A stretch of DNA of 64,000 bases from Druceiella hillmani (GCA_039881145.1 JAYKKI010000052.1:7755501-7819500); one strand, 5' to 3'. Numbered from the stretch's first letter, positions 1 to 13,801 are shown. Program-made: numbers and translations. Notes: generated by a model from the letters alone, not told the origin.

Positions 1-1644
1 GATTCCAAATTTATTTCACATAAGTTGCTATTGCGGGCTAATAAAATACAATCTGAAATAACTGGCCACATGTACCGTTGAAAAGTTTTTAGAATTAAAA
101 ATTGTTTTATATGTACCGTTAAAATTTTGTAGAATTCAAATTTTATTTAATTGTGACCTTAAAGATTTAAAAGAGTTTGAACCATTGAAAAATTAATATG
201 AAGTATAAATACTGTCTGCATGTTTTTTTCCTGTATATTTTCTACCTGTGTAGGAAAACTGACATAGGATAACCAAAATCACTATAACTTACGTTTTGAA
301 TTATATGCTCCTAAAATTAGGACGGAAAATTAGGTTTTCTTAATGTTTAAACGTTGATTAAGGATTTTATATAATGTATACATTACACGTCCCTCACAAT
401 GTCACACGTCTACATCCCATAGCATAATAATGAGAATATGTGGAATATTGTCGTCGCAAAATATCTTAATAGAGAGCTTTCTAAGGGAGGAGGTTTATTT
501 CTAACATTGCGTCTTTAATTACAGCTGATACGAGTAATGTTTTTTCAACATACTGCCTGTCATCTTTCTTTTTATTTGTATTTACACACTTGAACTCTTG
601 TTAGTATGCAAAATAATGTTTTAGTCTCATTACGTCAACACCATTAAATTCACTACTAATTATCACTTGCAAATGTCGCATTAATAAATTTATTATATTT
701 GCTAACACACACATAATTGACACCTTTATGATGAGTATTTAAAGGGAGAAAATAATTCTTTACTACGAGAGATGCTACACTTTCATTTCCACGAACGTGG
801 CGGATTTTCATATACAAAATAAACTTTGAGGTTATAGCACAAAAGAATAAATGTTGAATCTTCAATTAATAACTTTCAGTGTATTTTGAATCACAAAGTT
901 AAGTTGACAAAACCTATCAGTAACACATTAAATAGCGGTTGAAGATACGCATCGACCGACTCGCTCGTTTTAGAGCGAGATGACCCAGGCGTCTTCATCG
1001 GGAAATAATATTTTAAGAGACATCCATTTTTGTGATGGGCAACGCTCCGGCGCGGCGGCTTAAATAAACAAAAGTACAATTCTTATAGCTATAATTCTGA
1101 GCAAACATATACTTAAAAAAGTTTACAGTAATTAGGGAGAATTCCAAGGTTTGCCCAGTACCAGTTTTTCATTATACAACAAATGGAGAAATCTCAGCGA
1201 AGAGAGTAAGAAACAATTTTGAATAGAATATTTTATATTAGTTGATACATATTTAACTGACTATTTTGAAATAAAAAATAAGTTAATCGGCAATAAGCAA
1301 AATTCATAGCTATATACGAGTATTTAAGATCTTATGCAATAATTCTATTAAAATAGCTTGTTTTGCTCAAAGTTATTATTTTACATCGAAAATATATCAT
1401 CGAAATAAATGCTCCGTGTTTTTATTTCGAATGAATATTGTTTCTAACGTTGCGTATATGTCTAAAGTGAGCTCTGAAATAAATAAATTCATTAGGCAAA
1501 TCAAAGTTTTTTCAAGAAAATAATAATAAGTTAATGAAAATATTGCAAGAACTGTTTGAAAATATGAAAAGAGGAAATCTCTACTTAAAAAATTCAGAAA
1601 ATACTATTTATGCAATAAAAAGTGAAATTTGTAGCATAATACAT
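1..1644. other. AT-rich spacer, no gene seen
   Basis: Only short chance-length open frames (62-69 codons) occur. A GC-richer patch at about 945-1,065 carries a 62-codon minus-strand frame (891-1,079) that I cannot assign to any family. Confidence 0.6.
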
Positions 1645-1667
1645 ATATATGTACCTATGTGTGTGTG

Positions 1668-1713
<46 letters not shown>

Positions 1714-1746
1714 TGTGTGTGTGTGTGTACATGTATATGTATATTA
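1645..1746. repeat. Compound (GT)n/(TA)n microsatellite
   Basis: Runs of TA, then GT, broken by a few TATG steps. Open frames on both strands here translate only to VC and HT or IY repeats and are not genes. Confidence 0.95.
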
Positions 1747-3561
1747 TTTTGATAATAATAATATTGTAATATTTCTGAAACTGCCGCTAACAATGCCTAA
1801 GATATGTTTACTAAACTTCTAAACCTTTATCTTTATGTTCAAATCCTCTAGGTAAAATTTAAGATAAATATTTTTTTAAGGCCCTTTAAATACAATTTTA
1901 CACTGATCTGATATATTAATTTTGCTCTTTTTTATTCGTTACCATTTTTAAGAAGTATAAATCATAATTTTTTATTTGAAAGAAACTTAAGTTTCGTAAA
2001 TAAAAAGAAGAAACAATTTTAAACTTCTCACCTGCTAGAGTTGAACAAAGAAAATGTTTTCTAGCAACAACATTTCATAACATTTCTTTAATTTTTTTAA
2101 GAAATGAACCAAGTGGAAAATTGTCTACAATCCAAAAGACCCAGCACGCAGTGTTAATACGTAAATATTTTTATTAATTTCATTATAAGGCAAAATAAGT
2201 TATTAATATTTGTTATAAGCAAATGTAAATATTGACATTTGTCCAAAATTTCAGACGGGGGCCTATACAAAATTATTTTTCACCCCTCAGGCTTATACTG
2301 CCATATTTTTTACGAATTTATTCTCTGGCGAGAACAACTACAACAGATGAAAAATTTGAAACGAAAATGATCGCTGCATTGTACTCGATTCTGGTGGTTT
2401 TATGATAAAAATAATAATAATCTCATGAGCCAGGTTAAACGGTTTCTGTATAATTCAGCACATTTATTTCGAAATAACTTTTCCTTTATCCTCATATAAT
2501 TATATTAATTATGCTGCTCTCCCCCAGCCCCCCTTCCGTGTTAACTAAACGCCTACGCTCCCTTCGCGCAATGACATAGATCGTCAGAGTTGGGAGTAAA
2601 TTATTGACGATCAAAGTAGATTATAATATTCAGTAAATATAACAAATAAGCCAGTTTTTGCCCTTCGCACGGATTAAGCAGTATTTTTCGACTTTTGTTA
2701 CTTTTTTATAATCACTCTGGTCTGATAAATCGTAGCGTAATTATATATGAAGTCCATAATATTTTTTGTAGTATGGGTTTTCAAACAAAAACAACTTAAA
2801 TCAATCGAGCAGTTCTACAGATTAGCACGAACAAAGAAATTAAATTTTACGCTTTATTTATTAGTGTGGATGAAAATATTGGAAAATAATAACAAAAAAA
2901 ATTGTGCGTGTAAGCTCCGACGCGCGACTGGCTTTAACTGACGCGCGACTAGAGTTAACTCCTTAAGTACGATTATCTCGGAATATATAAAATAAGTAAC
3001 ACTGCATATAAATATAAATATTAATATCATTAAATGTAAATGGAAAAGTTTTTAATAAAATAATGCTGGCAATGTAATTATTTTCAAGTAAAACATAAAT
3101 GAACAAGATCAAATTTACACTACAAAATTAAAAAACATTTAGTAACGTCAGACTAAGAAGTTAAAATTAAAAGATACTTTTTATTCTGTAAAATAGAAAA
3201 CCACAAATATTCACACCATTAATAAATACATTGTAATGTAAGCGAACGATAGCAAATTATGTTTGTCATACTCAGGCATTGTGATTACGCCAAAAGAAAA
3301 TTCAAAATATACATATTGATATCTTATTCTAAAGAAGTGCAGAAATGTTGCTCGGAGAGGCCGCCTAATGGTTACGCTTTTTTTAACTCTCTGAACTTCC
3401 TACGCTCTGAACTTCTAATTTCACTCCTCTATATGAAAATCGATTCTTAAAGAGTAAACTCCAATAAACTCCTATAATCTCATCTTCTAACATTAATAAA
3501 TATACGATTCATTTTCAAATAGATAGATAAAATTACAGATACTTGTATCCACAGAATTCGT
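1747..3561. other. Spacer with a C-rich patch and an 11-bp direct repeat
   Basis: No gene is recognisable. A C-rich patch lies at about 2,517-2,580. GACGCGCGACT occurs at 2,919-2,929 and again at 2,940-2,950. Confidence 0.6.
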
Positions 3562-3769
<208 letters not shown>

Positions 3770-3967
3770 TCTACAGGAAAGTAGCAACAATCAGAAATCA
3801 AGGATTTATGGCTTTAGTGCAGCTTTAATTCAGAATGTCATTAATACTTACTTATTTCTGACATTTGGTAATTTAATAAATTGTTCAAAAATACATAATG
3901 TGTTTTAAAAATTTATTAATTAGTATCCTAAATTATAATTCTATGACTGAAATTCAATTTTACTAGC

Positions 3968-4085
3968 GACATTATTCACTTTACCTATAGCTAGAATATT
4001 CAAATTTACATTAACATAGTTTGCACTGGATCGTTCACTTTACCTATAGCCAGAAAACATGCATTCAACTAGGACTGGATGATAT
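3968..4085 (+). repeat. Diverged ~59-bp direct duplication
   Basis: TTCACTTTACCTATAG occurs at 3,975-3,990 and 4,034-4,049, with further similarity downstream ending in ACTGGATC and ACTGGATG. A weaker related pair is seen at about 3,815-3,865 and 4,090-4,135, so this may be a decayed local tandem array. Confidence 0.6.
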
Positions 4086-4141
4086 AAGCCAGTGACTGCT
4101 TTAATTCTGAAGATTATCAATACGTGTTATCTTTGAAAATT

Positions 4142-4861
4142 CAACAAATACTTGCAAATATATATTTTAAGGTGACAAATTGAATTCCTAATTTGGATTC
4201 GAGTACAAATTATGTCAGAAACTACATTAGGTAAAAATTCTGTTATTTGAAATACAATGTAATTTTGGGCCAATTTGCCCATAACTAAAACAAAAACTTG
4301 CATGAAATTAGTTTGGATTATATAAAACAAACCATTCTTTCAAAAGGTTTCAATATGAAAACTCTATTTCATTGAACATTAGTTTCACCAATCTCTTTAA
4401 TGTATATTTATAGATCTTGATTACCAAGGCTTGACAATATAAATGCGACTTTAATAATTAGTTAAAAATTACCATCATTTTTGGGTAGGATCAAAAATAT
4501 AAAAATTAATATTTTTTTGCTTTTAAATGTTTTAATCGCCTTGTTACACTGCCTTTTTACATGAACAAAATAATGACAATATAATTTATTATTGAAAATT
4601 TAACTGTCCATTGTGAAATTTAAAAATTATAAAAATTCGATATGAGCAGATAAATTTACAAAAATAAAAGTAATGAAAACAATAATACTCCAAAAAATAC
4701 ATAAATAAGGCATATAAAAAATTAAAATAAAATAAAAAACAATATTTGAAAATAGAGAAAAATATATAAGTAAGCAAATTAATAAAGTAAAAATTTGTTT
4801 CATTTCTTTATCAATTTCCTCTCCGTAAGTTCGGCGCGAGCCTTCCCTTCGCGAGCTTGAT
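4142..4861. other. AT-rich spacer, nothing recognised
   Basis: Very AT-rich. Minus-strand frames at 4,589-4,869 are rich in Phe, Tyr and Ile and match nothing I know. Confidence 0.6.
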
Positions 4862-5165
4862 TTAATCAAATTTCTTTGCGGATTTCATGGAACTCGTCTT
4901 CTCTTCATTGTCTCTGCTCCACTCATGCATCATTAAATTTCTTTTCAATTCTTCCGTCTGAAGCAACTGACGTTGACTGAAAGTGAGCCGGATACTCGAA
5001 TGCATGCTGCTGGTGTGTCGCCTGCGTATTGGTACATTCGTGTCCACGCCCAACATGGTTCCTGTACACCAACCCTAGGTTGACCAGCATGAACATCTTC
5101 AGTTGCCTTGGACCATGTTGGCAAAGTTTTTGCGATGTTGGCAAAGTTTTCTTGTTTTAACAAAA
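4862..5165 (-). other. GC-elevated island with overlapping open minus-strand frames
   Basis: About 300 bp stand out by base composition. All three minus-strand frames are partly open: 5,163-4,945, 5,144-4,923 and 5,056-4,862. This fits either a decayed exon or simply GC-rich DNA with few stop codons. The frame starting at 5,144 ends in a polar stretch (HAFEYPAHFQSTS) that reads like real protein, but I recognise no family. GATGTTGGCAAAGTTTT is nearly duplicated at about 5,112-5,150, at the upstream end of the frame. Confidence 0.35.
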
Positions 5166-6778
5166 CTTCACTTCTACTGGTTGATAATTGCCTAGATGGG
5201 TCTGTCGATAATTGACTCTAATTAATATAGTGTCGATTCATGAATACCGCAAATATCCAAACTTCAAATTTTAACACAGTTTCATATTTCTATAGAAAGA
5301 AAATGAAATTAAAGTCCAATGGAAAGGTTTTTAATGAATTTCACAATCTGTAGTATGAAAAGTCATTAAATTACAAACTACTTTCATTTGTAATACTGCT
5401 TCTTCAGCATTAAATCAAAATTCTTATAGAGTTTACTTCAAATTAATAAATCTACAAAATTTTCAGTGCCCCTTTGTTACATTAATCGGTTGCTAAAAAA
5501 TATGAACTATATAAATAAAATAATAATTGTACACTTATTGAAATTTGAGTCGTTTACCACTATTAAACTGCTGGGCAGAATCCTTTGATGGGATTTCCAC
5601 AATCAGCCATGACGCTATTAAGGAAATGGCGGGATCGATTTGAATGTCGCTAATCGTGTCTTCTTCGCCGATGGCCATCCGATGCCGTTTTTTTCTTGTA
5701 ATTCTTTCTTTTTCTTGTATTTAATTTACTACTTTGTCGTTAAACGCGATAAATTTAGCCACAAAGAAACGACGCTTACAACTTTAGTACATGATCTCTA
5801 CTTACAACTGTCAATAGATAATTCGATTTGTCAAGATGTGTATGAAATTAGCTATTGGTTGATGGGCAGTACACACTGAGCAGGAGAAAGCATTGAATCA
5901 AACATAAATCTAATCTAAAAGTTAATATTAGTTTAATATGCGTCAATTGAAACCTCGGAAACCTAATGCGACAATTCATATTAATCTAGACTTACGTAAT
6001 AGCGATTTAACCTCGTTTTGCACTTTTTTAATTCTTTAAACTTCATACGCCCTGTGTTTTGATTTTACTCCTCATAAAACTTAAGGAATAAACTCCTAAA
6101 ATTATATGGAATAATTATTATGTTTAAATATTTTCAGTCTAACTTTCTTAAAAGTACTTTACGGTTTATCTAAATTGTATTACGGTTTATCTAAAATTTT
6201 TTGTTAACAACATATTTCAATACCACGTGTAAATTAAATTAAGACGTTAACTAATGAGAATCGCGACGTTGCGAGCGGAGAAATGCAATATGGAAAAATG
6301 CGATTTTTCATAAATATCGACCCTGTGTTGCGTTCTACAACCTTTACTAAGACATTTATCTACCTAGCAGGGTTTGTCCCATTCTGAGTCTTATGGTACA
6401 AATATGTCGCCCTTCGAAAATGTTCATCCCCCAATTGTCGCCAATTCTGAGTAATATATGGCCCGCCTATTAACCCGTCAACCAAGTGTTTTCTACGCAT
6501 AGTCTTCCACCAAATATCTCTAGTGTTAGTTTTATATCTTAATTAATCACAAGGACCAAAAATTTATTAAAGATATAGAACTGCAAATTCTCTGGGTTTC
6601 AGGTCAACTCAAATATATGGGCCGAATATATTAAATACAGTATGTGTTCAGCCTGATCAAGTATATAATAGTTTTCAAATTATGTCTACATAAGAGAATG
6701 TAAGATAAATATACGAATAATTAGTTGTAATAAAACTTTTTTTAATTTATTGCAGTGTTAGTTTAATTTTTTTTTTTT
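5166..6778. other. Spacer with a short tandem duplication
   Basis: TTACGGTTTATCTAAA occurs at 6,159-6,174 and 6,180-6,195. A GC-richer patch at about 5,575-5,690 has no recognisable coding. Nothing else is supported. Confidence 0.55.
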
Positions 6779-6906
6779 AATTTAACTTTACTACATATTC
6801 AGTAGTAAAGTTAAATTCAAAATAATTCTCATTATTTCCCGGTACGTTCCATTAAGAAACGTGCCGGGAAATAATGAGAGGAGAAGATGCCTTCTGCATC
6901 TTCTCC
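6779..6906. repeat. Three consecutive perfect or near-perfect hairpins
   Basis: Hairpin 1: a 16-bp perfect stem, 6,779-6,794 with 6,802-6,817 (7-nt loop). Hairpin 2: a 22-bp stem with one mismatch, 6,827-6,848 with 6,858-6,879 (9-nt loop), core ATTATTTCCCGG. Hairpin 3: an 11-bp perfect stem, 6,880-6,890 with 6,896-6,906 (5-nt loop), GGAGAAGATGC. Hairpins 2 and 3 abut directly. No coding potential is seen. Confidence 0.9.
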
Positions 6907-8224
6907 ACGCGACCTGAATGAAAAAGTATTACCTGAATGAAGTATTGACGGTCGGTATGAAATTCATTTGTTTTGTTTTCAATTTCTCGACTTGGAATAT
7001 TCTGTTTCACGGAGTATTTTACGTTGCAACTGTAAAACCAATAGGGAATTGCTACGATTTTTCCTTAGTATTTTATTGCATTGAAATTTCTCTCACGTTA
7101 TTGTAAATATTTCAATTAAAATTAATGACGTTAGTATTCGGAAATATAAATTCTTATTGTCAGTTTTAATAAGAATCACTAATAAACGTATCACTATACC
7201 GCAAAAAAACTTTTAGTAAATTGTGAAAATGACTGCAATTTTTGCTTAGTTAGCAATAAAATATATTTTGATATTTATAAACTTTTATTTCTGAAAGTGT
7301 AATCAACTGCCAAAACTGGAAGAAGATAAGACATATTCTGCATAATTCGTAATTAAAGAATTATAATAAATGTTACTTATTATAATACACGTAGGAATCT
7401 TCATCCTTGTTAAAACAGAGACCAATTTGTTAGAATTTCTCAATAAATATTAGTTCAGGGATAATAATAATAAAAATTGCACAATTGATTTAGTTGATAA
7501 GATGGCTCTACATTTAGATAGTATTTAAATGTCTTGTAAATTAATTTAGTCAATCCCAATTAACAGGGTGTAAATAAGGTATAAGTAAAAAAAGGGTGCG
7601 TGTACTTATGTACGCGCGTGAGAAGTTATACTTTTTTGACATCATTAAATAATACATACGGATAGATTACCTCAATTATATTGGAGCACTTGAAAAAGTC
7701 TATAAACACAATTTTTTCACTAATATTTACGAATAGTAAATATATTAATCAAAATATTGAATTTAAATTACTACTGAATATAATTTATCAGCACATATAT
7801 AAATCGCACTTATATGAAACTAAAACACGTGTGTGAATGTAGACACTAGAAACATGTGGATAAATACTATGAATTTGAAAACAGTGAACAGAGGCGACGA
7901 TGGTGCCAATAGCTTTTGTTTCGAGACTGCAACCGCTGCAACTTCATACTGTAACTTTTGTGTGACGAATCTTAAAATTTCACTCTCACCATTTTTTCAT
8001 AACGCGCCTAAAGAAGTATAACTTCAAAAATATTTCCGTAATGTTCTACAAATTTAGAGCATTACTTATTCCATATATCAATTTCTCCACATTATTTAAA
8101 TGTTTTATGTTGTATTGCAATGTATGATACTAAACAAGTTCAATTTCTTTTGGATGAATTAAGTTGAAAGTGTTTGAGATTTATATTATCTTTTTGATAA
8201 CATAACGCGCAATGCAGATGAACA
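6907..8224. other. AT-rich spacer, nothing recognised
   Basis: Only 62-codon frames (6,918-7,106; 7,833-8,021), with no family resemblance. Confidence 0.6.
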
Positions 8225-8330
8225 ATACAGTAATCGACGGCCGACAGCCACCGACTTTCGTCGTCAGGCACAGTCGGTGGCAGGCTTCCGATTTCTCCCG
8301 TCTCCGACAACGCAAGTTCAGTCGCATATC
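8225..8330. other. GC-rich island with a 10-bp hairpin
   Basis: GCCACCGACT at 8,247-8,256 is the reverse complement of 8,272-8,281, with a 15-nt loop. The surrounding 100 bp are much more GC-rich than the neighbourhood. It could be a conserved non-coding element or a transposon end; no protein is evident. Confidence 0.5.
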
Positions 8331-10105
8331 ATTTCTTTTCTCTGTTGGAATGTTATCACTTTTAACATTCGGACTGGCAAAAGTTAGTTAGAATCGCTCA
8401 GATTTTTCATGGAACGCATTTTATAGAACGTGTTCGTTAAAGTACTGAATATCAGATGTGTTATTTTCTTGCATTCTTTTCAGATTAATTGCGATTGTTT
8501 GCGTAGCGCGTAAGAGTGTAAAAACCTGTCACGTCAATTACTAGTTGGAAAAAGAAGAATATTTGATAATATATATTTTTGAAGGACTTATTTTCCTTAC
8601 CGTTATTACAGTAAAAATGTTCACTTTTTATGTTAGAAATTATCATTACGTTTCGATTATGCAGAAGGATTAACCATCGAGTGACAGAGTTTCAACTCTC
8701 CCAGCAAACAAATTCAACAAAAAATTTACAAATCATACATTATTGATATACGATATGTAAATTTTTTTCATGTACATCAATCTACAGTTATTTATATTAG
8801 ATGAATTTTACAGGAATACACTTATGAACACAATTTTTAATTTTAATTTCGAGGTGATTTTATTATGTCTTCATCAACCACGTTCACTTCCTTTCATTCC
8901 TTATTGAAAAAAGGAAAACGCCATAAACTTTGTTCTAACCTATAAGTCCATATTAGTTATTGCATTTCCATATAGCGTTGTTTCGTTTTTATATCAGATA
9001 TATTTGTTTGGGAAACAGCACATTTTACTTTATATTTTAGTGCATTTGGATGATATAATTTTTGGAAATGTTGTGTGGCTGCCGAATACCTTTGTATTTG
9101 ATATAGACAAGAATGTTTGGAGTTTACTGGTTTCTTTACTGGCTAATTTTAATAACGTAATACATTTCAAAAATAATGTGAAACAAAACGTAAAATTTGT
9201 TACTATTAAGTTTTTTCTTTTCATGTAGGTACGTTGAAATTCATTAAAATATTTATAAAAATCTTACAACTTTCATTTAAACGAGTGTTTTGAATTAAAA
9301 ACTCCGGGAGCGAGGAGCACGTTGTCTATCTCACAGTATACCCAAATTACTATCGATATCGTTCATATTTCAGAAATACAATATAGAATTAAATTTGGTA
9401 AGTTCATTTTACTTCTTTTTTCAAACTTACGCTTCTTTGCTTTAATGCTATGCTATTTCGATAGATAGTTTTTTATTTTGTACCAAGAATGCTTACAATT
9501 TAAACACGCCTCTTTATGCAAGACTAAAGAAAGCGCTTTCTAGTTAAGTTCATTTTACGGCAAATACTTCCACATAGCTAACGTCGTAAACGGTTAACGT
9601 CAAGTGAAATATTTTCCCAAAACGTTAGGCTTTTATATTATAAGCACTAATTTGACATGGATTTAACGCGATGCGTCCCATAATATTGAGATACATTTAT
9701 ATTAATATTGAGATATATTTCTCTAACATATTGTGCAATTGTACGTATGTTGCGAGCTTATGAGCTATTTATTTTTATTAATTATTTATATAACTGTTGT
9801 GAGTCTTTATGTTCTATTGTTTTAGTTTTTTATATCATAAGTATCGATTTATTGAGTTAAAGCGCTGTGCCTTTACATGATATATCTCATTCCTTATGAC
9901 AGCTGTGAAGTAGGAACTATACTTTACAATATGTAAATTTGGTCGTTTTAAATTACAAATATTTTGTTATGGTTACTGATTTTATTGCACCTATTCCATA
10001 GCTATTATCAGCATAGCTATCATTAGCATCACAACTCTTCAAGGGCCCGTAATGTGATCATATCTCATACAAAAGGAGGGACCTTCTAAATAGTATAGTC
10101 TAATA
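8331..10105. other. AT-rich spacer, nothing recognised
   Basis: A frame at 9,004-9,228 is open in both orientations (9,030-9,224 on the minus strand) and is most likely chance. Confidence 0.55.
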
Positions 10106-10147
<42 letters not shown>

Positions 10148-10157
10148 ATATATATAT
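10106..10157. repeat. (TA)n microsatellite
   Basis: Pure TA repeat interrupted by CCC at about 10,144. Confidence 0.95.
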
Positions 10158-12999
10158 CCCTTATCTACTGTCAATCGTTTCAACCTAAAAGTGTATTCTT
10201 CCTGCTCATTGAGCCTTTTAATTCTCCCGTTTTTTAAAGAACGCTCGCTTGAAATAAATTGAAAGTTAATATAGTCACGTTGTAGAAAGATGCCAAACTA
10301 ACCCCCTCCCCCTCCCACTTGAACTCTTACCAGCGCATCATAAATCGATTATAAAAAAGTTTTTGGTTTGATATAAAAATTGTTTTAAATCATTAACGTG
10401 GTAACGTGCAATTGCCGTTCTAGCTTCAGGTGAAACCATCGGAGCAATTTTGAGAGTGCAGCGCATGGCTGTAAAGATAAATTGGTGAGTGAGGAATTCT
10501 ACCCCTCATAGGATTAATGTTGTGACCTTCAATAAAAGTCCATCTCACCGATATAGATTTGTTGCTCAAATTATTAATTAAAACTCCGTTTGATATTTCA
10601 TGCCGCTTTGAATGAATTCATGAAACAAAAAATATCTTCACAATCAAAACAACGATAAATCCAAAGTTTACCCATTTTAAAAGTAAGCAAAATTGTTCCA
10701 GGGGCAAATTAAAACACAAAAAACCTGCCTGTTAAGACATGATTGATTTTCTGCAGTCCACTGTGTTACTAATAAGAAACTCACAGACATAAAATAAAAA
10801 AACCAACATCTCTTAACTGTGTTTGGAAAAAAATTGTTATAAAGATTTTAATAACACTCATCCGGAAATATTCAGAATAAAACAACTGAAACATTTAGCA
10901 TTCATAAAATCTTTTTATTATTGAATGGAATTAATAACTTGCATTAAGAGTGTGAATGACCGATCAGGTAGTAGTAGAGAATGACCGACAAAAGAATATG
11001 AATGAGCGACCAAAGAGTAATGAATGTGTAGACACGCAGGACACAGAGTAATGAATGTGTGGACACACGTTTGAGTCCTTTTACCAGTTTTCCATTTTTT
11101 TTACACGTTTCACTTCTTTTTATTTCTTGCATCTCATAAATTTGAGGATCTTCTTTTAGACCTTACGCCCAAATTATAGTTTCTCTTTTTTGAAATAAAA
11201 TATTTTAGTAATATTTCATTTTCCAAAAAAACTTTGTAGCGATTAATATCTGCGGATACAATTAGACAATCGAGCACAATAAAAGCGACCGTTATTTTAA
11301 ATTATCACTGTTTAATTCTATTGTCACACGAATCATGTACGTATGCCAATTTGATGGGTTATGAAATATTTCAAGTCTATAAGAAAGTGAAAAAAAATAG
11401 ATTATAAAATTTTCATTTCAGTTTAGTTTAGTATAAAGGCAGGTAAAGCGTAAATTACAAATATTTTAACAAATAATCTCTCAAGGTGAATTGGGAAAGA
11501 AATATTCGAAAGAAGAATTAAATAAATAACATACTAACTAAATTGTAGGGAAATGGTTAAATGACAACTCGTCGGCGTTATAGTCTAATGTTAAAAATAC
11601 TCGAAATTAAACCTACAGAGTACTGCTGCAATTCCATTTTATGAATCTACAAGGGACTTGGTACCTACTTTGGTACCTACAAGAGAAGTGACAAGAAGGT
11701 AATTGAAGGTATATTCCCACCCAGCTTCAGTTATTGACGAAGTTAAAATTTAAAATATTAGCGTATCCTGTCATTATAATTCATGTGTTAATTACTACCC
11801 GTTGAGTCCTGCGTGATATTGGTATTTGAAAATAAATAGTTTGAAATAAAATATTATGATAAATATTATGCAAGTTAGAATGATTGTTTGTCATTTTTAA
11901 GGTAATAAATTAAACTTATTTTCAATATGAGATATAAAATAAAAATAAAAATATTGAAATGTTTATTTCATTATCTTAAAAGAACTTATGAATGTGGTAA
12001 ATAAACCAATGAAACTAGTTTATTTACGACGACAAATAAAATAGTTGAAATTGACGGTCGAGTCCACGATAATTCCGGCGTTTTTTGTTTGGCCATTTAA
12101 TTAAAGATATTTTTCGTTTCGAATTTAAAAATTTGAAAAAGACAGTACCTTTTCTTTTCACAATAATTAATTTTGGTACCTTTTTTAAATTAATTTTAAT
12201 GTTCACATTTTTATTATAAATTTTATAACAAATAAGTCAAATTGGGAGTATTATAACAATTCTAAAAATGAATGATTATATCGGTATACCCCAATGTTCC
12301 AAAAAATATGTTTTATAATGTAGCACAAAACATTAAAACTTTCAACACAACTAAAATGTAAATGTTAAAGCAAAGAATAAGAAAAATTAGTCCATAAACA
12401 TATCGTACTATAATCACAATTGCCAGGAGAATCCTTCTAAAGAGTTCATATTTTTTTGGGGGAAGTGGTTAAACCATAGTCAAATGTCAGAATATCAGTT
12501 CTCGATGTCTGTTATTAGAGGCAAAATAGTTTAAAAGGGATTATTTGAAACTTTCTGTTATTGAAAAGGGAACACAGACTAGCGGATGGAGTTTGCCAGA
12601 AATGTTGAACATTGGACCAATTCTCAATAAATAGTTGAATATGAATACAAAACACAAATGAATAAAAAAAAATGGGGCAGCAATTTAATCTTTTGGGACT
12701 TAAATTTTTTGGGACTTAAAGTGCAACGGGTAAAAAATATTAATAACTCGTGATCATCATTAACAAAAAATATGTATTTCAGGAAACCACACTGCCGTAT
12801 GCCAAAGGAACTCTCCACGTTATAGCGGCGTTTCAATATCATAACGGCCCAAAAATTTAGAAACTGCGCTATTAGTTTACACTTATATTGCCAATTATAT
12901 GTTGCCAATTGGTATATTTTATGTTTTAATAAAATGAATTTCCATATACCGCCATTACCTTTATTTACTATACTTGTATGTAGAATATTAGTGCACAAA
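10158..12999. other. Spacer with two short tandem duplications
   Basis: A 31-bp-period duplication has AGAGTAATGAATGTGT at 11,014-11,029 and 11,045-11,060. A 16-bp-period duplication has GGGACTTAAA ending at 12,704 and 12,720. A 124-codon minus-strand frame (12,624-12,998) is AT-driven, matches no family and is not called as a gene. Confidence 0.55.
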
Positions 13000-13512
13000 T
13001 ATATCCTTCTTCTTCTCCATAAGCGCAGCAGCCCCTTGCAGGCCTTAGCTGCCTCTACTTCGCGCTCCTTCCAGTGTCTCCTATTATTTGCGACTAGTCT
13101 TTTTCGATATCATCCATCCATCTAGATCCATCCATCCATCCAAGAGATAGGGCATATCTCTTGATCGAGTACCCTCGGGTTTTTTGAATATTAATATTTT
13201 AGTAGGTTTATTTTCTTGGCTTCTCCACATATGACCAATCCATCTTAATCATTTACTATGAATTACTTGGGTAATTTTGGTTGTCCGTAAAGTTCATATA
13301 GTCCAAAATTATATCTGCTTATTCGTCTACCCTTTTTTTATTCTACCAAACACAGCTCTGAAGACGTTTCGCTCGATGGTGATCTTTCGATATTCATTTC
13401 GATGGTGATTGCGTTTCATTTCAATAGTGATCGCTGTGTGTCCACATTTAGGGTCCATGTTTTGCTGGCATAAAGTAGGACTGGTAGAATTAGTGTTTTA
13501 TAGATTTTTAAT
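13000..13512 (-). pseudogene. RTE-like non-LTR retrotransposon, 3' end of the reverse transcriptase ORF (decayed)
   Basis: Read on the minus strand, the segment starts with LKIYKTLILPVLLYASKTW, the typical motif after the reverse transcriptase domain in RTE-clade endonuclease/reverse transcriptase proteins. It continues through IERNVFRAVFGRI, RRISRYNFGLYELYG, LRWIGHM and KPEGTRSRDMP, and ends near AAKACKGL. These C-terminal blocks appear in the family's usual order but in different frames, with several stops and frameshifts, so the copy is dead. Only the last ~170 codons are present, as expected from 5' truncation during target-primed reverse transcription. The 3' end runs into a GAAGAAGAAGG-like simple tract near 13,000. 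The RTE call is from remembered motif order; a related clade with the same tail is possible. Confidence 0.8.
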
Positions 13513-13735
13513 TTAGACAGTCACTGAAAAATTACAAAATTGTAACGTCATAGGAGTAACAAGGACATTATACGTTTTACATTCATTTCAAGATTTATTT
13601 CATATCGTAGTCTAAGAAGCATATAACTTTTTTCTTTATGACCTGTTTACCTCTTAAGAATTTCTAAATAGATAAGATGATTATACTTGAAAGAGAACTG
13701 AGAAAATCGGGCTTTTAAAGTAAGTTTACTGAGTC

Positions 13736-13801
13736 AGCTTTTACTAATTTTTCGTCAGTAAGCTACTGTGTATGCTCACTGACGAAAAATTAGTAAAAGC
13801 T
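13736..13801. repeat. Perfect 24-bp inverted repeat, 18-nt spacer
   Basis: 13,736-13,759 (contains ACTAATTTTTCGTCAGT) is exactly complementary to 13,778-13,801. No terminal duplication or gene was seen with it. Confidence 0.95.

Noticed and set aside
5060..5110. CTGAAGATG...CCTAGG on the minus strand as a fourth hammerhead
   Set aside because: No GAAA box between the two motifs and no stem II; mentioned only as a weak resemblance.
12624..12998. 124-codon minus-strand frame
   Set aside because: No recognisable domain, composition typical of AT-rich non-coding DNA, no homologous second copy.
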